DNA of 64,000 nucleotides, from contig CM073886.1 in the NCBI GenBank assembly GCA_037176705.1, forward strand, positions 126,820,001-126,884,000. The letters run 5' to 3'. The stretch comes from Molossus alvarezi. Lineage: Eukaryota; Chordata; Mammalia; Chiroptera; Molossidae. Shown here piece by piece: positions 57,045 through 64,000 of this stretch (position 1 is the first letter of the stretch; the number at the start of each line of letters is the position of its first letter). The notes below the pieces were generated by a model. That model was not told the DNA's origin. It saw only the letters and a program-made list of their open reading frames with translations, and did no database searches. The position numbers and the translations under genes are program-made.

Positions 57045-58559
57045 CTGCCTTCTTTGTTGCCTGCTTTTAAAGGCACAAACTACAGAAAAACAAACTACAA
57101 TCCCTTGGCGCCGCTTTTGGCACCGGTAAAGGCGGCTGATCCAGAGAAGGGGGAGAGAGGAGCTTGTTACAGGTGAGGGTAACCATTAATCTCTTTTTTC
57201 TCATGGTTCCTCTCAGTTTCCTGAGGCTGTTATTAACCCCTTATCTTTATAGTCTTCTTTGGGTTTCTCAAGGCCCTTATGTTTATAAGAAAAAGAGTCT
57301 GCCTGGGTGTGTATGTGCAGTAACTGAGGGTCAGAATGGAGTTATTACATCCCTACTGGTATGATGTACAAGTGAAATCATTGACTTTTTTTCTTATTAA
57401 GGAAACTAACTCTGTCCCTGTATTATTCCTGAATTATTGGCATAGAAACAGCAGATTTCGCCTAGTGCTACACAGAGTCTTCCCTGCTTCAGGAAAGGGA
57501 GATCTAAACCTCATCTGCTTTGTACTGCTCACGGTTATACTTAGGTGGGCATATGCAAGTCCCTTGCCTTTGGATAGTCCCCAAAGTTAACTTGGGCTGG
57601 TCCCATGTACAGTTGTCAGCGTATGGGGTCTGGGAAATTGGCTCGGAGAGGCCTAGCCCTTTATAATACGGTGGCCTCGAATTTGGGCATAACCAGCAGT
57701 CAGCCCCTATGACCTTCCTGTGGCCTAATAAAGTTCTGGCTGACTAATGATAGTAATCTGCATGGGTCAGATTTTCCTATAGGGAAACCCTTGGTCTTGG
57801 TTAACCTTCTAAAACCTGAATGAGTGTCCCTGCTTCTTAGACAGTCCTTAGTAGTAAATATGGTTTCACAACCTCAAGATGGACAAAACTATTGATTTGT
57901 ATTTAAGCAACTTGTAGTGACAGTACCGCTCCCTGGGCATACATAGGTTCCTACCCCTGTAGTCCCCATTCCCCCATAGATGTCCTATAAGCCCAGGGTA
58001 GGGGCCTTTCTATCTGACATCAATCTTCAGTAATGTTATCTGTGCCTATGACCTCTCATGAGATCACATAGGTTGAAACTAAAAATAGGTTTTTCTATCC
58101 CCTTTGTGGTGACATTTCTTAAGACCTCCCCTAATATCCTATTTCTAAGTTCCCAGTTCCACTGGGGCCTAGATCTATAAAGATCCCCCTGTACAGTCAT
58201 AATCAGAAAAATTAGAGTCCTGATAAACGCAAGAGTCTCATTGTTAAGGGATCTGGAGAGGTCTGCACCGTCCATTCTGCTTTTTCCGCCTTCAGCCAGG
58301 AGTGGTGCAGCTAGACCAGGATGCCTTGACCTTGACAGCCATTGGTGCAGGCAGGGTGACAGCGTATGCTCCCTTCCAGGCTGGAGTTTGTCCCCGGGTG
58401 GTGAATTTCTTTACCTACATTGAGTCCCCGGGCTGGAAAGGGTGCCAAGGGTCAGAGGTGGGCACAGGCAGGGCATCCCAGATGTGTTTATGGACGGCCT
58501 CTGGGCAGACTGCAGGGCCTGCAAGAACTGTAAGAGGGCGAGGGGAGCAGAGTGGTCCA

Positions 58560-58720
58560 GATTTCACCAGTTTCTAAAGTCCTGTTCATGTGCTCACCTG
58601 CCTGGAACTCTGTGGGCGGTAAGCACAATGGAGCTTCTAATTTATATTGAATCCCTTAGAGAATCCTGTGATATCTTTGCTATCAAGGCAGGGCCGTTGT
58701 CTGATCGAAGGGCCAGGAGT
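58560..58720 (-). pseudogene. pol integrase remnant
   Basis: On the minus strand the wording SDNGPALIAKISQ marks the retroviral integrase core, followed by in-frame stops. It lies downstream of the RNase H remnant, as expected for pol order. Confidence 0.7.
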
Positions 58721-59406
58721 AGCCTAAATCTGTTCCTCCCTTTACTGCATCCCAGACTGTTAATCTATTACTAGGGGCAGGCTCTACCCCTCAGTGTCCT
58801 ATCTTCTTCCCTTCCTGAGTATTCCTCCAATGTGCCGTCTTCCTGCAATATGTATGTCCCTTTCTTTTATGCTTCCTTAACTTTTTATTTCCTCTGCATA
58901 ATCCTTTTCTTTTTATTTCTTCCCTCTCCACAATCCTTCTTCAGCTTGCTGATAGACCCTCTACGACTTACACAATCCTTCTTCAATTTACACAGACCCT
59001 CTGCGACTTTTCTAGTCCCTCCTCTGACATGAACCTGAGAGCTTCTCAATCCACCCACTGTCTGCACATCCCCCAGCTTTTCTCCTCCTCCTCCCTACTT
59101 AGACCTGCACATTCCTCCTTCCTTCCACCTTCTCCCTTTCCCTGTGACCTTATTGGACATTGCCTGCCTCTCGGGAGTTCAGTGAGCGCGGTGTAACCTA
59201 GGGGGGTAGTCTGGTGCAGCTGGCTGACTCAAGTCCGACCCAGAGCCTCTGGGACTAACAACCTCCCATCAGGCAGTGTCCATCATCCATTGATTTCCTT
59301 CTTGACTTGTTTCTGCTTGGCTAGATCATTTTCCGACCTAGTGTATGTGGTGAGTCCCCACTGGTTTTAGGGCTGCTCTGGTCTGCAGCAGATCTCTCTT
59401 GCCCCA

Positions 59407-59950
59407 TCAGAGAGCCTGGATTAGGGCTATGAGTTCAGCCCATTGGGCTGAAGTTCCCTTATTCAAGGACTGTGACCAGATGACACAGTCCAGAGTTACT
59501 ACTGCTGTCCCAGCATACCTGATTTCTTCCTGGACATAGCTGCTCCCGTCTGTGAACAATACCTCATCTGATGATGGCAGTGGGTCATCCCTGAGGTCTG
59601 GTCGGCCATCTACAGTGTCGACTGCCTCCAGGTAGTCCTGCAGAGCTTTCTCCGGGTCATCATCTGGAGGCAGGCTGGCAGGATTGATGGCCAGCGTCTT
59701 GTGGAACTTGAAGTGGGGGCTGGCCTGGAGTGGCAGTGGCCAGCACTTGAATGATCTCTGGAGGAGAGCACGTCCGAGTAGGGGGTGTGGGCATTCGGGC
59801 AGGACCAGAAAGGAATCAGTCACAGTATTTTTCCCAAGGTCTATAGTCCTCTTTGGAGTCCAGGGATAGGTTAGGGCCCCACTGGCTCAGTCGAGACTGA
59901 GTCTGCTGCACCAGTGTCTACCAGGAGACTAACTAGTTTGTGCCCTATTA
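59407..59950 (-). pseudogene. pol protease and RNase H remnant
   Basis: On the minus strand a protease motif (LVDTGA, about 59,910) is followed after stops by FLVLPECPHPLLGRALL (protease end). Directly after it come sequences leading to LFTDGSSYVQE and AQWAELIALIQAL (RNase H). The reverse transcriptase between them is missing, so this is an internal deletion. Confidence 0.8.
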
Positions 59951-61167
59951 TTTAGTATTGTTCTGGGTTCCGGAGGGCTCAGTTGGAAGGAGCCCTAGCC
60001 CTGTCATTTTCCTGAATTAAGGATGGCTTTTTATTTGTTCCTCTACACCTGACTTTGCCCTTGTCTTTTCTGTCCTTAATCGGGACCTAGGCCTGCAGTC
60101 CTGACCTTCCCCATGTTTCCTTTCCTAGGGCGATGCTATTCCATGTACCCTGTTTCCCTTCAGGCTGCTATTACCACCTTTGCTAATTCAGCCATTGGGC
60201 CAATAGGCCTCACAGGAGAACTCGGTGAAAAGTGTCTAAGGAAGCCCTTCCCCCGGCAGTATTTGGGTCCCACCTCAGGCAGAAAAATGGGAACATTTCC
60301 TCTGACACCAGGTTTACAAAGGGACGCAGAAAAGGGGAGCTACGTCCTAACACCCATGTTTATGCTGGGCGGAGTGTTTTTTAACTCTCTAAGAGCACGT
60401 CGCACCCACGCCTGGGATCCCTATATTCAACTCCCCAAAGTTCAGAGAAGCTTGTTGGAAACTAGCTGCCACCAAACCGCTGCAGAGGAGCAGCCCTGGC
60501 TGGCCCGGAAGGAACAGCCCCTTCTGCAGCTGGACCGCCCACCTCTCCCCCAGCTTTGCCCCCCAGGGAACTCTGCTGCCCTCCCGTGGCCCTGGTGAGT
60601 GACTGCACTAACTCTGAGTCTAAGGAGCCTGTACCGGGCCATCCTACCCCAAAAGTGGGCCGCTCTAATTCACACAGGTCCTGAGGAAGCCTGGGTCTGC
60701 TGGCTTCCCCTAGTCACAGGAGCGTTAAAGAAATCAGAGCAGTGACTCAGCAGGCGTTGCAGCGGGCTCGGGCCTTCGCGTCGGCTGGCCCCATCCTGCA
60801 GGAAGAAAAGTAGCCGGCTCACAACCTCAACACAAAGACAGACAACAGCAGACAGCGAACCTGCACATTCATTCACCAACCGAATCCACAAGTGGATCCG
60901 AAACTAAAGTCGGGGAACGGCGTCGCGTCGGGACCGGGTGAGGCAGTTCTGGGGCGTCCCCCTGCGGAACACCGATGCAGCCCTCCACGAAACGAACAAC
61001 CGAAACAAAAACAGGTGGAAAGGATGCGGTTTCCCTACCTCCACCCATCCCCGGACGGATTCAAAAAGCTCCTGGTCAAATCGAAAGCCAATTTAAGGCG
61101 AAGGATATGGAGGCTTCCTTCACTAGTCCCAGGAGGTCCACCCCAAAGGGAGGGGGACCTCGCGGTG
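59951..61167 (-). pseudogene. Provirus leader and gag region, decayed
   Basis: It lies between the primer-binding site and the protease remnant. No frame keeps a recognisable Gag domain. Lys- and Arg-rich wording near 60,050 on the minus strand may be nucleocapsid. Confidence 0.4.
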
Positions 61168-61185
61168 ATCTCTCTGGGGACTCCA
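61168..61185 (-). promoter_or_regulatory. Primer-binding site, tRNA-Gln-like
   Basis: The minus strand starts TGGAG two bases after the LTR ends in CA. It matches the tRNA-Gln type site at about 14 of 18 positions, by memory of that consensus. Confidence 0.6.
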
Positions 61186-61187
61186 AA

Positions 61188-61600
61188 TGTGGTACCCCAG
61201 GAGAATCAACCTCACTGGGCACAAAGTAATTTTGAATATTAGGAGCTTTATTACCTGCGCAGGGACTGCAGCCCAGAGCTCAGGGGAGGGTTGCTTATAT
61301 AGAACAGCGGTCATTCAAGAGCTTAGCAGAGCAAGCGAGCTACCAGTACAGAAGCTGATATCAGCAGTAGGCAGCTGCACAATTTGTTTATTTTATATTT
61401 CTGAACATTTCCTAGACCCCAGCCCTGAATGTCTCATTGCCCTATCTGGCATCTCCTGACTGGTTAAGTTCATGGTCAACACCCTTGTGGTCTTGGCTGA
61501 TGCATACCTTCCTGATCAAGAGTTTTTGCAAAAACAACTCGGGGTCAAGGATAGGACAAGGTCCTGCTTCTAGGGGATGGAGAATTACTGGGTTATAACA
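61188..61600 (-). repeat. Provirus 5' LTR
   Basis: On the minus strand it runs TGTTATAACCC... to ...GGTACCACA, with TATATAAGC and AATAAA. It is colinear with 56,153-56,595. Confidence 0.85.
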
Positions 61601-61992
61601 GCAAGGACCCCTGAGATGCCCACTGACTCCCCTCACTGCACCATCCTCCCCGAGCAAAGACGTTACAGTAACATCTCTGCATTTGCTTCAGGACAATGAG
61701 GGCAGTGGTGTCCTCAGATGCTTAGATAATTATCCTTTCGCTACAAAATAAAGCTGATAAAAAAGAAACAATGCCCGTCCTTTATTTCTCCCGCGGGTTC
61801 CTGTGCTGTCCGCAGGGACGGACCAGGCAGAGGTGGCGATGGACGGTGCTGCTTCCAGAGGGGACCCGGGATCCCTTGGCCTTGCTGGGCACAAGCAGAG
61901 CAGTGGGGTCCCCTGGACTCACCGGGGTGGCCACTTTGGCTTTCACTTGACTTGCCCACACGCGATGGGCCTCCAGGAAAAACAACAGACAG

Positions 61993-62206
61993 CCTGGCTG
62001 GTGTGGCTCAGTGATGAGCGTGATCCACGCTCCAAGAGGTCGCCAGTTCCATTCCCTGTCAGGGCACGTGCCCAGGTTGCGGGCCCAATAGCCAGTGGGA
62101 GGCGTGCAGGAGGCGGCCAACCGATGTTCTCTCTCATCGATGTTTCCATCACTCGCTCCCTCTCCCTTCTTCTCTCTCTAAAATCAATAAAGATCAAACA
62201 TTAAAA
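61993..62206 (+). mobile_element. Ves SINE in R copy D
   Basis: The head is 'cagcctggctggtgtggctc'. It is flanked by aaaaacaacagacag and aaaaaccacagacag. Copies A and B are empty at this site. Confidence 0.9.
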
Positions 62207-63069
62207 AGAAAAACCACAGACAGACAGCAGCCTCGAGGACTCCACTTAGCCCGGAAATCGCTTCTGCTCTGCGGCCCTGGCGCTTCCCGCCCGAGTCCAT
62301 CTCAGGGACCACGGGGCTCAGGCAGCTCAGCGCTGCTCTGTGGCCCCTCCTCCGCCTTCCGGGCCCATCCTCCACCTTCTCCCATCCTCCTCTCCAATTG
62401 CACCCAGAAGCTCAGGGTTCCTCAGTGCCTGACCACCCCGCAGCAGCTGTCTTTACCCCTTCAGACTTGTGGCAATCGGATTGCCCAGCGCCTGCTGGCA
62501 ACCGGGGGAGGTGACCCGCTCCAGGATCGCTGGGGTGGTTGGCGAAGGTCATGGACACATGCAGTCTGGACACGTGTCCTGGGAAACCAGCCATCCTGAG
62601 CACCTGGAGAGGATGAGCTCTTCGGCTCCGGGACCGCACCTGGGGTGGGGTGTTCGCTGGCGATCCCTACTGGGTCTGGTTGACTTTTCCAACCTGCCCC
62701 AGCTCTCCATGCCAAGGGGACTTGCTCCCTCTTCCAAGGCCATGGGGGAGCCTACAAGGACTCTCCCTGGAGAACAAAGCCTAGTCAGGTGTCAATCACC
62801 TGCCTGGGGCTCAGCAAGCAGGACCCCTTTAGAATTCCCCTAAGGAGATGATTGCGAATACACGAATACACGTGGGGCCCCCAGAGTTTTCGAGAACTTA
62901 TTGTGGGACCATCCACTTTCTAGTGATACAGAAATAGGGACCACAAACAAGGGTACCCTTAAAGGTCTAGCTTTTTTCATTCCAAAACCTGGAGTTACAG
63001 AACAACATTGCTTCATTTCATTAGCCTAATGGATATATTTCTTTGGGGATTTAAAATGATCCAGTAAGC

Positions 63070-63285
63070 ACGGCCAGTGTGGCCCAGTGGTTGGGCATCG
63101 ACCCCTGCACCAAGAGGTTGCCATCCAGATTCCCGGTCAGGGCACATGCCCAGGCTGTGGGCCCAGTCCGCAGGGGGGCATGGAAGGGAGCCAATGGATG
63201 TTCTCTCTCATAGGTGTTTCTGTCTCTCCACCTTGTCACTTCCTCTCCCATTAAAAAAAAAAAAATCAATGAATAAAAAGCAAAC
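63070..63285 (+). mobile_element. Ves SINE in R copy D
   Basis: The head is 'cacggccagtgtggcccagt' and the tail a long A run. It is absent at the matching site of copies A and B. Confidence 0.85.
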
Positions 63286-64000
63286 AAACAAAAAAACAGA
63301 GTATCTTAAAAAAACAAAATTATACAGTAAAACCTCAATTACAACGAACTAATTTGGGTGAGGGGGTGTCTATTAAAGTGGAAAATATGTTATGTCATCA
63401 AAATAGGCTTTCTGAATGCAAGTGTTAAAAAAATTGGGAATTACTTTATCAGTTCTTACTTATGTAGACATGTAGTGTAATTAGAATTAAGTATGTATGA
63501 AAAGTTTAATTACACAGAACACTTTTCTGTGTACTGTGGTCATTTTAAATTCCTACTGAATGGGTCCAGGAGAACCTGCCTTCACCAGTCACCCCGACTA
63601 AACAAATGCACCCGCTGGAGCATGGCCTCCCTCAGGTCATGACACCCCACCCCAGGGCTCAAACCTGCTGCGGAGTCACTCCAGGACCATAGATCCAATC
63701 ACCGCTGGCGCCAGGCGCCGTGATCCCCTGAGAACCATTTGCAGAACACTGATCAGTGTGCAGGAGCAGTAACTCTGGAATTTAAATACATAGACTACAG
63801 TTGTAGGTATGTAATATTTATTTTTATTCATCAAACAATAGTGTTTTTTTCCAACATATGTACTATTCACTGAAATTTGTTAAAAATAACACTGAATGAA
63901 TAACAAAAAAAATAACCTGTTAACTTAGCTATAAGCAAATCTTGGTAAACGGTATTTTAAAATTAATGAGGTGCTAACTTTCACATATGCTATAGGGACT

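Larger units (their letters stand above)
56153..61600 (-). mobile_element. Gammaretrovirus-like provirus, defective
   Basis: Direct LTRs bound 4.6 kb of internal DNA. The orientation is minus, shown by the primer-binding site next to the right LTR and by pol and env fragments reading leftwards. The internal part is about half the usual length. A protease active-site motif near 59,910 runs almost directly into RNase H, so the polymerase domain is deleted. Integrase and env survive only as pieces with stops. The insertion site is R copy D, and a 'ccaag'/'gcaag' 4-5 bp duplication flanks it. It cannot be infectious or make complete proteins. Confidence 0.85.
61601..64000 (+). repeat. Low-copy repeat R, copy D, right part
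   Basis: It resumes exactly where copy B reads 'caaggacccctgagatg' and continues colinear with A and B up to the window end ('gctatagggact'). Confidence 0.75.

Noticed and set aside
60113..60598. 161-codon plus-strand frame in the provirus
   Set aside because: It is antisense to the decayed gag/leader region and has no domain.

Overview
This window looks like nuclear DNA of a vesper (Vespertilionidae-like) bat. The main evidence is about 25 copies of the tRNA-derived Ves SINE, in both its 'GCCCTGGCC..TTTGGCTCAG' and 'GGTGTGGCTCAGTGGTTGAGCAT' forms, many with readable target-site duplications. There are also several L1 fragments, CA/TG microsatellites and a broken gammaretrovirus-like provirus. 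No multi-exon host gene can be followed through the window. Almost all open frames here are chance frames in CpG-rich DNA or repeats.

0-20 kb: SINE-studded sequence with two copies (A about 3.6-6.0 kb, B about 9.6-12.3 kb) of a 2.3-2.7 kb low-copy repeat, called R here. Between them is an intronless gene candidate (8,296-8,736) with octamer, GC boxes, TATA and AATAAA. A 7 x 76 bp minisatellite lies at 15.2-15.7 kb. Unassigned GC-rich exon-like DNA lies at 16.6-17.4 kb, and a TATA-type promoter candidate at 18.8 kb.

21-34 kb: the most unusual part. A 3 kb stretch of extremely A+T-rich DNA meets, within about 20 bp, a 9.7 kb CpG-dense complex. The complex has two copies of a compact cassette (TATA box, ATG, ORF, AATAAA). 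Each is followed by an A+T-rich block of 'acgtcgttt' subrepeats and a shared tail. Between the two lies a 5.3 kb array of about 50 copies of a 70 bp unit built from pieces of the cassette ORF. The second cassette has a complete 385-codon ORF with in-frame internal modules. I recognise no known family. It resembles a macrosatellite with an embedded intronless gene, although an LTR-derived origin is possible.

34-43 kb: a broken L1, then a CpG island that is a decayed antisense copy of KLF13 exon 1 with flanking 5' and apparent intronic DNA. After it come a processed PIM2 pseudogene and an L1 3' end.

43-64 kb: R copy C, two more L1 3' ends (one with an 18 bp perfect target-site duplication), many SINEs, and R copy D. 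Copy D is split by a provirus on the minus strand (56,153-61,600) that has two LTRs, a tRNA-Gln-like primer-binding site, and remnants of protease, RNase H, integrase and env.

Coordinates of interspersed repeats are by eye and may be off by several bases. Family names rest on remembered consensus features, not on a search.
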